NCBI RefSeq assembly: GCF_001510715.1 | Contig: NZ_LMTJ01000003.1 | Coordinates: 112,972 to 176,971, forward strand | Direction: 5' to 3' | Length of the DNA: 64,000 bases | Source: Bacillus sp. FJAT-29814 | GTDB taxonomy: Bacteria > Bacillota > Bacilli > Bacillales > Cytobacillaceae | Shown: piece by piece, positions 28,146 to 37,560 of the stretch | Layout: each line of letters opens with the position of its first letter | Numbering within the stretch: the first letter of the stretch is position 1 | The notes under the pieces: model-generated | Database searches by the model: none | What the model was told of the DNA's origin: nothing | What the model saw: only the letters and a program-made list of their open reading frames with translations | Made by a program: the position numbers and the translations under genes

Positions 28146-29192
28146 ATGTTTTCAATGAAAAAACTTTCAGCTGTTGTATGTGCTGGTGCATTGGCACTAA
28201 GCTTAGGGGCATGCAGCAGCAAGGAAACAGGAAGCACTGGCGGCACTAGCAGCGCAGGTAAGAACGAGGAGGGGACAGGCTATCCAACAAAAGCAATCAC
28301 CGTAGTTGCTCCTTCGGGTGCTGGTGGCGGATGGGACTTAACAGCCCGCTCGTTTACTAAGATTCTAGCTGAAACAAAGCTTGTCAGCCAGCCATTGACG
28401 GTTGAAAATAAGCCGGGTGGGGGGGGTGCGGTATTTATGGCGGAATACGCTACCCAGCAAGCGGCAAATAACGAAATGCTGTTTGTCAATTCGCCGCCAA
28501 TTATTATTAACAATCTGAAAAAAGAAGGAAACAGCCCATACGGCTACAAAAATACAACTCCATTAGCACAGCTGACTAAGGATTTTGGGGCGATTGTCGT
28601 AAAGGCAGATTCGCCATTTAAGGATTTGAAATCTGTATTGGAAGAAGTGAAGAAAGACCCAAGTAAACTTACTTTTGCTGGTGGTTCAGCACCAGGTTCA
28701 ATGGACCACTTAATTTCAATTCTTCCAGCTTATAAATATGGTGTCAATCCAACCAAAATTAAATATGTTTCTTACGATGGCGGCGGGGAAGCCATTACAG
28801 CTTTACTTGGCGGGAATGCTGATGTAATTGGTACAGATGCCTCAAGTGTAAAAGAATTCCTGAAGGCTGGAAAGATCCGTGTGTTGGCCGTTACTTCAAC
28901 TGAACGTCTAGTTGGCGATCTAAAGGATATTCCAACTGCTAAAGAACAAGGAATTGATGCTGAATTTACCATCTGGCGCGGCGTGTTTGGACCTGAAAAA
29001 ATGTCTGAGGAAGCAAAAACATATTGGAGTAAGTCCATCGATAAGCTAGTACAATCCCAAGAATGGAAAAAAGAAGTCGAAGCACAGGGCTGGGAACTTG
29101 AATACAAAAATAGCGAGGATTTCAAAAAGTTCTTAGAAGAGCAAGATAAACAAGTCCAACAATTATTAATGGCATTGGGCATGCAGAAGTAA
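28146..29192 (+). CDS. tctC: tripartite tricarboxylate transporter, substrate-binding lipoprotein
   Basis: This roughly 348-residue extracytoplasmic receptor of the TTT family has a signal peptide with lipobox LGAC at about residue 22 and then a Ser/Gly-rich linker. The Bug/TctC domain starts with YPTKAITVVAPSGAGGGWD and continues with NKPGGGGAV and FAGGSAPGSMDH, which form the ligand pocket. The ligand is likely citrate or another di- or tricarboxylate. I chose ATG at 28146, behind AAAGGGGG; an upstream in-frame extension to 28020 has no site. It is the first gene of tctC-tctB-tctA, with a regulator pair behind. Confidence 0.9.
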   Translation: MFSMKKLSAVVCAGALALSLGACSSKETGSTGGTSSAGKNEEGTGYPTKAITVVAPSGAGGGWDLTARSFTKILAETKLVSQPLTVENKPGGGGAVFMAEYATQQAANNEMLFVNSPPIIINNLKKEGNSPYGYKNTTPLAQLTKDFGAIVVKADSPFKDLKSVLEEVKKDPSKLTFAGGSAPGSMDHLISILPAYKYGVNPTKIKYVSYDGGGEAITALLGGNADVIGTDASSVKEFLKAGKIRVLAVTSTERLVGDLKDIPTAKEQGIDAEFTIWRGVFGPEKMSEEAKTYWSKSIDKLVQSQEWKKEVEAQGWELEYKNSEDFKKFLEEQDKQVQQLLMALGMQK

Positions 29193-29251
29193 CAAACGCG
29201 GGAAGGAGGTTGCTTTCTCCTTCCCTTTATTTTTCTAAGGGGGGATCGTGC

Positions 29252-29704
29252 ATGGACATTAAATTTGATCGTTTAGCAGCGGTATTTTTTTTAGCAGTAG
29301 GTGTCCTCTTTATAATTGGTACCAGGCATATTTCAAGCTCTTCTTACGGGAGTGTCGTTGGTCCGGACATCTTTCCTTTTATTTTGGGAATTATTTTAGT
29401 GTTGTTAAGCATTCGCTTATTTTGGGAAACATTCCTAGTCAGGGGACAAAAAGGCAAGAAGGAAAAGCTGGAGTATAAGCCATTTTTAATTGTCTTTGCT
29501 GCTACATTAATTTATGTTTTGACATTAGAAACAATTGGTTACGTCATTACCACCTTTTTGTTTCTCCTTGTTTGCTTTCAGACAATGGAACGCACAAATG
29601 TGGTGAAATCAATCATTATTTCTGCTCTATTCTCGGGTGTTGTTTATTTCGTTTATGTTGATGTGTTAAAAGGTACACTTCCAGGCTGGCCAATTTGGTT
29701 TTAA
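29252..29704 (+). CDS. tctB: tripartite tricarboxylate transporter, small membrane subunit
   Basis: This 150-residue membrane protein has four hydrophobic helices (about 7-25, 38-57, 72-92, 95-140). It begins with the TctB-type GSVVGPDIFPFILGIILV region. It forms the membrane unit with TctA. I chose ATG at 29252 because AAGGGGGG lies 9 nt upstream. An upstream ATG at 29210 lies in a non-conserved stretch. It is followed by tctA after 27 nt. Confidence 0.85.
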   Translation: MDIKFDRLAAVFFLAVGVLFIIGTRHISSSSYGSVVGPDIFPFILGIILVLLSIRLFWETFLVRGQKGKKEKLEYKPFLIVFAATLIYVLTLETIGYVITTFLFLLVCFQTMERTNVVKSIIISALFSGVVYFVYVDVLKGTLPGWPIWF

Positions 29705-29731
29705 ACAAGTCTGATTGTAAGGGGGATTAAC

Positions 29732-31258
29732 ATGAGTACGCTTGATTATTTATTAAATGGTTTTGGGACTGCACTTATTTGGTATAATTTGATCTTTGCT
29801 TTTGTCGGGGTGTTGATTGGTACGGCTGTTGGGGTTCTTCCGGGAATTGGACCTATGAGCGGTGTTGCCCTGCTTATCCCCGTAACGGCCTCGATAACAG
29901 GGGGGCTGCCTCCGGAACAAGCCGCCACCAGCGCGATTATCTTACTCGCTGGCGTCTACTATGGTGCGATGTATGGCGGTTCAACCACTTCGATTCTAAT
30001 AAATACACCGGGGGAATCCTCATCTGTTGTTACGACATTGGATGGTTATCAGATGGCTAAAAAAGGTAGGGCGGGAAGCGCACTATCTATTGCAGCGATT
30101 GGCTCATTTGTCGGCGGAGTTGTAACAATCATTGCCCTAATCATCTTAGCCGAACCTTTATCCAATGTGGCGCTTAAATTTGGCCCTGCGGAATATTTTT
30201 CACTCATGCTGTTAGGACTTGGTGCCGTTAGTGGTTTAGCTGGGAAGTCTGTAACAAAGGCTTTGATTATGACCGTATGCGGTTTATTGCTTGGAACAAT
30301 TGGAATTGACAGTGTTTCCGGTATTGCGCGATTTACTTTTGATGTTCCATGGCTTTATCAGGGATTAGAGTTTTTGACCATAGCTGTTGGTCTGTTTGCA
30401 CTTGGTGAAGTGTTCAAAACGATTTTGGAAAAAGAAGAGGATGACGGCGAGGTTGCGAGAATCAATAATTTACTACCTTCAAAGGAAGAGTTTAAAGAAT
30501 CGGCGGGACCAATTGCCCGCGGTTCCCTTCTCGGTTTTTTTGTCGGAATTTTGCCTGGAGCAGGGGCAACACTGGCATCGTTCTTTTCTTATCTTCTGGA
30601 AAAAAAGATCTCGAAAAATCCATCAAAATTTGGACAGGGCACGATTGCTGGGGTAGCGGCACCTGAAACAGCAAATAATGCGGCTTCAGGCGGTGCCATG
30701 ATTCCACTATTAACATTAGGGATACCTGGTTCAGGTACGACGGCTATCCTAATGGGTGCCTTGATGATGTATAATGTCCAACCAGGGCCATTATTATTTG
30801 ATGAACATCCTCAGGTAGCATGGGGTTTGATTGCTAGTATGTTTATCGGGAACATCATGCTGTTAATTCTTAATCTGCCACTTGTTAAAGTTTTTGCGAA
30901 AATTATTCAAACACCAAAACAATTCTTAATTCCGATGATTATTGCTATCTCCATTTTTGGTGTTTACGCGGTTCAGGTTTCGATGTACGACCTTCTGCTA
31001 TTGCTTGCATGTGGAGTGTTTGGCTACTTTTTAAGCAAAAACGATTATCCGATTGCCCCATTAGTACTTGGACTTATATTAGGGCCGATGGTTGAAAATA
31101 ATTTAAGACGAGCTCTTACGATTTCTAACGGGGATTACAGTGTATTTTTCACACGTCCACTTTCGTTGGCATTCCTTCTTATCACGCTTCTCTGGTTAAT
31201 TGTTCCGTTAATATTAAAGCGAAGAGGAAAACGGGTCGTGATCAATGTAGAAGGCTAA
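29732..31258 (+). CDS. tctA: tripartite tricarboxylate transporter, large permease subunit
   Basis: This 508-residue polytopic membrane protein is the transport channel of the TctABC system. TctA signatures are clear: GTAVGVLPGIGPMSGVALLI (about 30-49), YGAMYGGSTTSILINTPGE (about 77-95), and a second copy-like segment GFFVGILPGAGATLASFFSY (about 268-287) with ETANNAASGGAMIPLLTLG. Around twelve helices are visible. AAGGGGG precedes the ATG. A terminator follows, then the sensor and regulator genes on the same strand. Confidence 0.92.
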   Translation: MSTLDYLLNGFGTALIWYNLIFAFVGVLIGTAVGVLPGIGPMSGVALLIPVTASITGGLPPEQAATSAIILLAGVYYGAMYGGSTTSILINTPGESSSVVTTLDGYQMAKKGRAGSALSIAAIGSFVGGVVTIIALIILAEPLSNVALKFGPAEYFSLMLLGLGAVSGLAGKSVTKALIMTVCGLLLGTIGIDSVSGIARFTFDVPWLYQGLEFLTIAVGLFALGEVFKTILEKEEDDGEVARINNLLPSKEEFKESAGPIARGSLLGFFVGILPGAGATLASFFSYLLEKKISKNPSKFGQGTIAGVAAPETANNAASGGAMIPLLTLGIPGSGTTAILMGALMMYNVQPGPLLFDEHPQVAWGLIASMFIGNIMLLILNLPLVKVFAKIIQTPKQFLIPMIIAISIFGVYAVQVSMYDLLLLLACGVFGYFLSKNDYPIAPLVLGLILGPMVENNLRRALTISNGDYSVFFTRPLSLAFLLITLLWLIVPLILKRRGKRVVINVEG

Positions 31259-31274
31259 AGATTTTAAATCTTTT

Positions 31275-31308
31275 AAAAACTCCTTTTTATAAGGGGTTTT
31301 TTTTACTA
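31275..31308 (+). terminator. terminator after tctA
   Basis: An 11-bp stem with one G-U pair (31275-31285 with 31291-31301) is followed by an eight-base T run. It separates the transporter from its two-component genes. Confidence 0.85.
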
Positions 31309-31330
31309 TTATAGTAGTAGAGGTGACTGC

Positions 31331-32923
31331 ATGCGTTTACATACAAAATTAATGCTTGGAATCTTGGTACTCATCATATTAATAGGATTTGTTTTTGAAT
31401 TGACTTTTACCAATATTATTGAATCGAACCTTAAACATGAAATTGGCACAAAGGCCCTATCTGTTGCGGAAACTATTTCAAGCATGCCTACGATTCAACA
31501 TGCCTTTCAGGAAGAGGACCCGGCCGCGATTATACAGCCGATTGCCGAAAAAATTCGCAAACAGGTTGACGCGGAATTTATCGTAGTTGGGAACCTGAAC
31601 GAAATTCGCTATTCCCATCCTAATCCAAAACGCATCGGCCAAAAGATGGTTGGCGGCGATAACGGAGGGGCTTTTAAAGGGGATGCCGTTATTTCGGAAT
31701 CTACCGGGACACTCGGTCCTTCATTAAGAGGGAAAGCACCTATATTTGGCAACGATGGCAAGGTTATTGGCGTCGTTTCTGTCGGTTATCTGCAAACCGA
31801 TATTGAAAAAGAGGTTTCAAGAGTGAAGCAAAAAATCTTTATTGTTACTTTCGTTGTTTTAGTAGGTGGATTGGTTTCTGCGCTATTAATCTCTTTCAAT
31901 ATTAAAAGGGCGATGTTCGGTCTCGAACCGAAGGAGATTGCCTGGATGTATCAAGAGAAGCATGCGATTCTGGAGTCGATTCACGAGGCCATTATTGCGA
32001 TCGATACGAACGGACGTATGACGGTGGTCAATGATACTGCCCATAAAATTCTTCAGGTGCCAAATGAGATTCTGCTTCGAGGGAAAAGGATTGATGATTT
32101 CATTGAAAATACCCAGCTTCTTGAGGTAGTTCGAACAGGTCAAGCCGAGTATGACCGTGAATTTATGATCTTGGATGAGGTGTATTTGGCGAATCGGATT
32201 CCGATATTTAATGATAAAAAAGAAGTGATTGGGGCGGTGGTGAGCTTCCGGAATAAATCGGAGCTAACCAATCTTCTGAAGGAATTGTCGCATATCAAAT
32301 CGTATGCAGAAGGATTGCGTGCGCAAACACATGAATATTCAAATCGCCTCTATACGCTGCTAGGATTGATTCAGCTTGGGTCTTATAAGGAAGCGATCGA
32401 ATTGATTTCAAAGGAAGTGGACTTTGCTCAGGGATTCATAGAATTTTTAATGAAGGAAATTCCTGATCCGGTGATTGCGGGCTTTATTTTGGGTAAAGTC
32501 AGCCTGGCAAGTGAGTTGAAAATTGATTTTACAGTTGATCGAGAGAGCAGCTTCCGGGACATACCTGAAGATATCAGCAGAGATTCGATCATAACCATTA
32601 TTGGAAATATTGTCAACAATGCCTTTGAGGCTGTCAGGGAAAATGAAAAGGACGAAAAAGTCGTTTCGCTGTTTTTAACGGACCTGGGGAAGGAATTGAT
32701 TATTGAGGTAGAGGATAACGGCAAAGGAATTGAAACGACTGCGGAAGAGATTTTCAAGGCAGGTTACTCGACGAAAAACCATCAAACCAATGCGGGAATT
32801 GGTTTGAGTCTCGTTAAAAAATCGATAGACGCCTTAAAGGGGTCGATTACATTTTCATCAACTCCGGGGGAAAGGACGATATTTACAATCGCAATACCGA
32901 AAAGAAGGGGGGATGTTGCATGA
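31331..32923 (+). CDS. CitA/DcuS-type sensor histidine kinase
   Basis: This 530-residue membrane sensor has a first helix at about 7-29 and an extracytoplasmic PDC-like ligand domain from 30 to about 168. A second helix (about 170-190) is followed by a cytoplasmic PAS domain (about 215-315). A Spo0B-type dimer helix carries the phosphorylated His334 in RAQTHEYSN. The ATPase domain has NAFEAV, DNGKGI and AGIGLSLV. This is the citrate/C4-dicarboxylate sensor family. It probably senses the substrate of the tct system just upstream. Its stop overlaps the regulator start (ATGA). Confidence 0.88.
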   Translation: MRLHTKLMLGILVLIILIGFVFELTFTNIIESNLKHEIGTKALSVAETISSMPTIQHAFQEEDPAAIIQPIAEKIRKQVDAEFIVVGNLNEIRYSHPNPKRIGQKMVGGDNGGAFKGDAVISESTGTLGPSLRGKAPIFGNDGKVIGVVSVGYLQTDIEKEVSRVKQKIFIVTFVVLVGGLVSALLISFNIKRAMFGLEPKEIAWMYQEKHAILESIHEAIIAIDTNGRMTVVNDTAHKILQVPNEILLRGKRIDDFIENTQLLEVVRTGQAEYDREFMILDEVYLANRIPIFNDKKEVIGAVVSFRNKSELTNLLKELSHIKSYAEGLRAQTHEYSNRLYTLLGLIQLGSYKEAIELISKEVDFAQGFIEFLMKEIPDPVIAGFILGKVSLASELKIDFTVDRESSFRDIPEDISRDSIITIIGNIVNNAFEAVRENEKDEKVVSLFLTDLGKELIIEVEDNGKGIETTAEEIFKAGYSTKNHQTNAGIGLSLVKKSIDALKGSITFSSTPGERTIFTIAIPKRRGDVA

Positions 32924-33627
32924 AGGTGAAGCGGGATATCGAAGTGTTAATCATTGAAGATGATTTACGGATTGCCGAAATCCAGAAACGTTTTCTTGAA
33001 CAAATCGAGGGTTTTCAGACGGTCGGAATCGCCGCAAGTTATCACGAGGCAAAGAATTTCATTGAATTATTGCAGCCCGATCTTCTTTTGCTAGACATGT
33101 ATTTTCCGGATATGAACGGGTTGGATTTGCTGAAGGAAGCCAAACAGCAACCAAAACAAATGGATGTCATCATGATCACAGCGGCCAAGGAGATTCAAAG
33201 TGTTCAAGAAGCTATCAGTATTGGGGTTTTTGATTATATTATTAAGCCGGTGGTGTTTGAGCGGTTCAAAAAATCACTGCAAAGATACCAAGAGTTTCAC
33301 TCAAGATTAGTAGAACTTGAAAAAGAAAATATGTATGTGACACAGCAGCAGGTGGACAAGCTGCTGCGCAAGGAAATCGAAGGAGGCGGCAGCAATAAAC
33401 CTTATTTGCCAAAGGGAATTGACCCGCTAACCCTTGATAAAGTCATAGAGGTCTTGGAGAAAGTTAGGCCCGGATTAACTGCGGAATTGGTTGCCAAAGA
33501 ACTTGGCGTAAGCAGGACAACCGCCAGAAGATACCTGGAGCACCTAGTATCTGAGGAAAAGATTGATGCTGATCTATCGTATGGGACGGTTGGCCGTCCG
33601 GAAAGGGTCTACATTGTAAGAGTATAA
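32920..33627 (+). CDS. CitT/DctR-type response regulator
   Basis: This 235-residue regulator has a receiver domain (about 8-125) with acidic pocket EDD near 14-16, the phosphorylated Asp59 in LLLDMYFPD, Thr near 88 (MIITAAKE) and Lys near 109 (DYIIKPV). A C-terminal winged-helix domain (about 165-232) carries the recognition helix LGVSRTTARRYLEHL. It should activate the upstream tctCBA operon when the partner kinase senses substrate. It overlaps the kinase gene by 4 nt, and a terminator follows. Confidence 0.9.
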   Translation: MKVKRDIEVLIIEDDLRIAEIQKRFLEQIEGFQTVGIAASYHEAKNFIELLQPDLLLLDMYFPDMNGLDLLKEAKQQPKQMDVIMITAAKEIQSVQEAISIGVFDYIIKPVVFERFKKSLQRYQEFHSRLVELEKENMYVTQQQVDKLLRKEIEGGGSNKPYLPKGIDPLTLDKVIEVLEKVRPGLTAELVAKELGVSRTTARRYLEHLVSEEKIDADLSYGTVGRPERVYIVRV

Positions 33628-33667
33628 TTTTGTAATTTATCACAGATTATTTTATTGAGAAAAAATG

Positions 33668-33699
33668 AAAAAAGACTGAGGAGACTCGGTCTTTTTTCT
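33668..33699 (+). terminator. terminator after the response regulator gene
   Basis: A 13-bp stem with one G-U pair (33668-33680 with 33685-33697), followed by T residues. Confidence 0.85.
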
Positions 33700-33750
33700 T
33701 GTGATGTTTGCGGAAAATTTGGTTTGGCGCTGCTTTTTTAACACGATGGC

Positions 33751-34263
33751 CTAACAGTCGCCGTGTTTGTTAAGGTGCAATGGAGGCGGAATCAGCCAGC
33801 CCTTTTCTTTATTCAAACGAAGCACTTTGCCCCCTAAAGCAACTTTTTGAATATGGAATTGGGCATACATCATCGCCACGTCTTCTCTAATCGATTTTCC
33901 AATAACTTGGCTGCACGCAACTAGGCCCGCTGCTATATCAGCAGATAGCATTGCGGCAATGGCAGGATCGGGGATTCTTGCCCCAATTGGAATATCCTCA
34001 AGGCATGCTTCCGGTGGTTCCGGTGGTGCTGGCGGTAATCCGATTCCATTTTCCTTTAACAGTTCCTCTATTTGCTTCTTTTCTTGCTGGCCCAACTCAA
34101 TCGCTTCTCTTAATAATTTTTTTAAGTCATCATCCCCGGCATGATTTAACATCGTTTGATAACCAGCAATCAAGGCATTTCCGCCTAAATCTGACACCCA
34201 AATATCAAATACCTCGCCATAGTGTAATGGCTCTTCCTTTGGGTTACCGCTTAAAATTCCCAT
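33751..34263 (-). CDS. DUF3231 protein (ferritin-like, spore-associated family)
   Basis: This roughly 170-residue helical protein of the DUF3231 type begins MGILSGNPKEEPLHYGEVFD. A helical half (about 20-75) and a second half (about 105-165) flank a Pro-rich linker (GIGLPPAPPEPPEA). It resembles one repeat of the two-repeat DUF3231 proteins, often annotated as spore-coat or hemerythrin-like. I chose ATG at 34263 because AGGAGG lies 6 nt upstream. The frame upstream to 34341 has no site. It is divergent from lutA. The function is unknown. Confidence 0.75.
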   Translation of the reverse strand: MGILSGNPKEEPLHYGEVFDIWVSDLGGNALIAGYQTMLNHAGDDDLKKLLREAIELGQQEKKQIEELLKENGIGLPPAPPEPPEACLEDIPIGARIPDPAIAAMLSADIAAGLVACSQVIGKSIREDVAMMYAQFHIQKVALGGKVLRLNKEKGWLIPPPLHLNKHGDC

Positions 34264-34482
34264 TTTGAACCTCCTAAATGAATATGTAATTTTATTCATC
34301 ACAAGTGCCTCCTTTCCGAAGCACAAAGATAGTTTATCCATTTTTTAAAAATAAAATTTCTGTAATATGACATTTTTCAAAGTGCTCGTTTTGATAATTT
34401 CATTATAATGTTCCGAAAATATAATATAATTAAACAAATAAATGTGATTGCTATTTGTTGCAAAAGGAGATGGAGTAAAAAA

Positions 34483-35199
34483 ATGAGGATAAGTTTATTT
34501 GCTACCTGCCTTGTAGACATGTTTCAAAGCCATGTAGGGATAGCAACAGTCGAGCTGCTAGAACGGCTTGGCTGTGAGGTGGATTTTCCGAAGTCGCAAG
34601 TTTGCTGCGGCCAGCCTGCCTATAATAGTGGTTATGTGAAAGAATCCAAAGAAGCGATGAAGGTGATGATTGAGACTTTTCAAGATGCGGATTATGTAGT
34701 ATCACCTTCAGGCTCTTGCGCTTATATGTTTTATGAGTATCCTGATATATTCAAGGGTGATCCGGTTTGGGAGCCAAAAGCCAAGAGGTTGGCAGAAAAA
34801 ACCTATGAGCTCACCCAATTTATCGTGGATGTATTAAAAATAGAGGATGTCGGAGCCAGCTTTGAAGGGGCTGTAACCTATCATACCTCCTGCCATATGA
34901 CAAGACTGCTTGGCGTTAAGGATGCACCTATGATTCTATTAAAAAATGTCAAAGGGCTAAAATTCACGGAATTGCCCGGTAAGGAACAATGCTGTGGCTT
35001 TGGCGGCACCTTTTCAGTAAAAATGGCACAAATATCCGAGCAGATGGTCGACGAAAAGGTACGTCATGTGGAGGATACGGAAGCGGAATATCTAATCGGT
35101 GCCGACGCCGGATGTTTAATGAATATCGGTGGCCGAATCGAAAGACAAGGAAAACCAATTAAGGTTTTGCATATTGCTGAGGTTTTGAATAGTCGTTAA
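34483..35199 (+). CDS. lutA: LutA, lactate utilisation Fe-S protein
   Basis: This 238-residue protein of the CCG (cysteine-rich) family, the first subunit of the LutABC complex, oxidises L-lactate to pyruvate. Two CCG motifs are visible: [11 protein letters not shown] (about 44-54) with PSGSCAYM, and [12 protein letters not shown] (about 166-177) with [11 protein letters not shown]. Each set ligates an iron-sulfur cluster. I chose ATG at 34483, preceded by AAGGAGATGGAG, over the upstream frame. lutB begins 35 nt downstream. The upstream spacer is A/T-rich with no clear operator. Confidence 0.92.
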   Translation: MRISLFATCLVDMFQSHVGIATVELLERLGCEVDFPKSQVCCGQPAYNSGYVKESKEAMKVMIETFQDADYVVSPSGSCAYMFYEYPDIFKGDPVWEPKAKRLAEKTYELTQFIVDVLKIEDVGASFEGAVTYHTSCHMTRLLGVKDAPMILLKNVKGLKFTELPGKEQCCGFGGTFSVKMAQISEQMVDEKVRHVEDTEAEYLIGADAGCLMNIGGRIERQGKPIKVLHIAEVLNSR

Positions 35200-35234
35200 T
35201 TTTTTTATAAAAGGTGGCTGGGAGGGAAAATACA

Positions 35235-36659
35235 ATGGCCATGAAAATTGGCAACGAGCAATTTAAGAAACGTATCGATAAAGGAATACATAACGACTTT
35301 ATGCGCGGTGCTGTTTCCAAGGCCCAAGATGGAATGGGGCTGAAAAGACATATCGCCGCCGAGGAACTGGGGAACTGGGAAGACTGGCGTTCGCATGGGG
35401 AAGAAATCCGCCAGCATGTGCTTGAGAATTTGGATTATTACTTGGAGCAATTAAGTGAAAATGTTGCCAAACGCGGTGGGCATGTGTTCTTTGCCCAAAC
35501 GAAGGAGGAAGCAACAGAGTATATTCGTAATATCGCCCGAAAGAAAAACGCAAAGAAGATTGTCAAATCGAAGTCGATGGTTACGGAAGAAATCAGCTTA
35601 AATGATGCTTTGGAACAAGAAGGCTGTCAGGTGGTCGAGACAGACCTAGGTGAATATATTCTTCAGGTGGATGATCACGATCCTCCATCGCATATCGTTG
35701 CACCTGCGCTTCATAAAAATAAAGAGGAAATCCGTGATGTTTTTGCAAAAAAACTTGGCTATGAAAAATCTTCCAAGCCCGAAGAACTGGCCTGGCACGC
35801 CCGGGAAATGCTCCGTCAGGAATACTTGACTGCAGACATCGGCATAACAGGCTGTAACTTCGCAGTTGCCGAAACCGGATCAATTACATTGGTTACGAAT
35901 GAAGGCAACGCTGATTTGGTCACGGCACTCCCAAAAACACAAATAACAGTAATGGGCATGGAACGGATTGTACCAACCTTCGAGGAAATGGAAGTTCTGG
36001 TTTCTCTGTTAACTAGAAGTGCTGTCGGCCAAAAATTAACGAGTTACATTACGGTGCTTACAGGGCCAAAAGAGGAACATGATGTGGACGGTCCAAAAGA
36101 GTTCCATCTAGTAATTGTGGACAACGGTCGTTCCGATATTCTTGGCGGCGATTTCCAAACAGTCCTGCAATGCATCCGCTGTGCCGCATGCGTCAATGTT
36201 TGCCCGGTTTACCGCCATGTCGGCGGCCATTCATACGGCTCCATCTATTCAGGGCCGATTGGGGCAGTGCTCTCACCATTGCTCGGCGGATATGACGAAT
36301 ACAAAGAACTGCCATACGCATCGACACTGTGCGGGGCCTGTACCGAGGTTTGTCCGGTGAAAATTCCGCTCCATAATTTGCTTCATAAACATCGGGAGGT
36401 AATTGTTGAAAAAGAAGGAAAAGCCCCGATTTCGGAGAAACTGGCAATGAAGGCATTTGGCTTGGGAGCGGCATCACCTGTTCTATATAAAATCGGTTCG
36501 AAAATCGCGCCAACTGCGATGAATCCATTTACAGTCGGAGACAAAATATCTAAGGGTCCAGGCCCATTAAAGGCATGGACCGAAATTCGCGAGTTTCCGG
36601 CACCAAATAAGGAAAGATTTAGAGACTGGTTTAAGAGCCGTGAAAAGGAGGGCGAATGA
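35235..36659 (+). CDS. lutB: LutB, lactate utilisation Fe-S oxidoreductase
   Basis: This 474-residue protein is the central subunit of LutABC. An LUD domain covers about 65-290 ([33 protein letters not shown]). It is followed by two 4Fe-4S motifs, [15 protein letters not shown] (about 309-323) and [13 protein letters not shown] (about 366-378). Electrons from lactate pass through these clusters. I chose ATG at 35235, 7 nt after GGGAGGG. The alternative ATG at 35214 lies upstream of that site. lutC starts 1 nt after the stop. Confidence 0.93.
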   Translation: MAMKIGNEQFKKRIDKGIHNDFMRGAVSKAQDGMGLKRHIAAEELGNWEDWRSHGEEIRQHVLENLDYYLEQLSENVAKRGGHVFFAQTKEEATEYIRNIARKKNAKKIVKSKSMVTEEISLNDALEQEGCQVVETDLGEYILQVDDHDPPSHIVAPALHKNKEEIRDVFAKKLGYEKSSKPEELAWHAREMLRQEYLTADIGITGCNFAVAETGSITLVTNEGNADLVTALPKTQITVMGMERIVPTFEEMEVLVSLLTRSAVGQKLTSYITVLTGPKEEHDVDGPKEFHLVIVDNGRSDILGGDFQTVLQCIRCAACVNVCPVYRHVGGHSYGSIYSGPIGAVLSPLLGGYDEYKELPYASTLCGACTEVCPVKIPLHNLLHKHREVIVEKEGKAPISEKLAMKAFGLGAASPVLYKIGSKIAPTAMNPFTVGDKISKGPGPLKAWTEIREFPAPNKERFRDWFKSREKEGE

Positions 36660-36660
36660 T

Positions 36661-37380
36661 TTGAGAGGCACAATCCAAAACCGCGAGGCATTTTTAAATA
36701 AAATTGCCAGCAAGCTAGGGCGCCAGCGCAATTCAGCCCCTCTTGAACGGCCAAATTGGCAATTTCGCCCGCAAGACAAAGTATTAAAAGATGCCACTCA
36801 GGACAATTTGTTAGAGGTATTGAGAGAACAATGCAAAAAAATCCATACCACACTTTATACATCGAATCTAAAGGAATTACCATCTATCCTAAACGAAGTC
36901 GTGGCGGGTTATGGCGGAGGTCCAATTGTTACATGGAGGGATGATAGATTCGCTCAATGGGGACTGGAACGCTTGATGAAATATGATTGGTCACAGCATA
37001 ATATCGATATGTTTGAATGGGACAACACAAAAGGTCAAGAAAACATCACCAATGCCGAAAAGGCGAATGTCGGAATCACCATTAGTGAGGTGACACTTGC
37101 CGAATCAGGCACAGTAGTATTGTTCAGCGACGAAAATAAAGGGAGAAGTGTTAGTTTTTTACCTACTACCTTTATTGCTCTTATTCCAAAAAGCTCCTTG
37201 GTGCCAAGAATGACGCAGGCCGCACAAAAAATGCGGGAGATCTATCAACAGACTGGCCATGTTGCCTCATGCATCAACTTTATTACAGGACCAAGTAATT
37301 CTGCTGATATCGAGCTAAATCTAGTCGTCGGTGTCCATGGGCCGGTAAAGGCGTCTTATATTGTTATTAATGATCTATGA
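36661..37380 (+). CDS. lutC: LutC, lactate utilisation protein
   Basis: This roughly 239-residue LUD-domain protein is the third subunit of the L-lactate oxidation complex. The core has NVGITISEVTLAESGTVVLF (about 129-148) and a C-terminal FITGPSNSADIELNLVVGVHGP (the ligand-binding signature), as in B. subtilis LutC. The start is TTG at 36661, 7 nt after AAAAGGAGGG. The lutB stop lies directly before it, so the genes are coupled. A terminator hairpin follows about 50 nt downstream. Confidence 0.92.
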   Translation: MRGTIQNREAFLNKIASKLGRQRNSAPLERPNWQFRPQDKVLKDATQDNLLEVLREQCKKIHTTLYTSNLKELPSILNEVVAGYGGGPIVTWRDDRFAQWGLERLMKYDWSQHNIDMFEWDNTKGQENITNAEKANVGITISEVTLAESGTVVLFSDENKGRSVSFLPTTFIALIPKSSLVPRMTQAAQKMREIYQQTGHVASCINFITGPSNSADIELNLVVGVHGPVKASYIVINDL

Positions 37381-37433
37381 TAGTAAAATCAGACTTACTT
37401 TAACCATATTGTGGTCTGGTTTATGAAAGGATG

Positions 37434-37459
37434 GCCAGCCTTTGCTGGCTTTTCTTTTT
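37434..37459 (+). terminator. terminator after lutC
   Basis: The stem GCCAGC (37434-37439) pairs with GCTGGC (37444-37449), followed by a T-rich tract. Confidence 0.7.
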
Positions 37460-37560
37460 ATATTTCATTACTCGAATATTTCGAGAATGAAAATATAATT
37501 AAAATGTGTTAGTATTGAGTTTATCTATTAAGGCAGCGTGACAGTTGGAGATGGAATGAT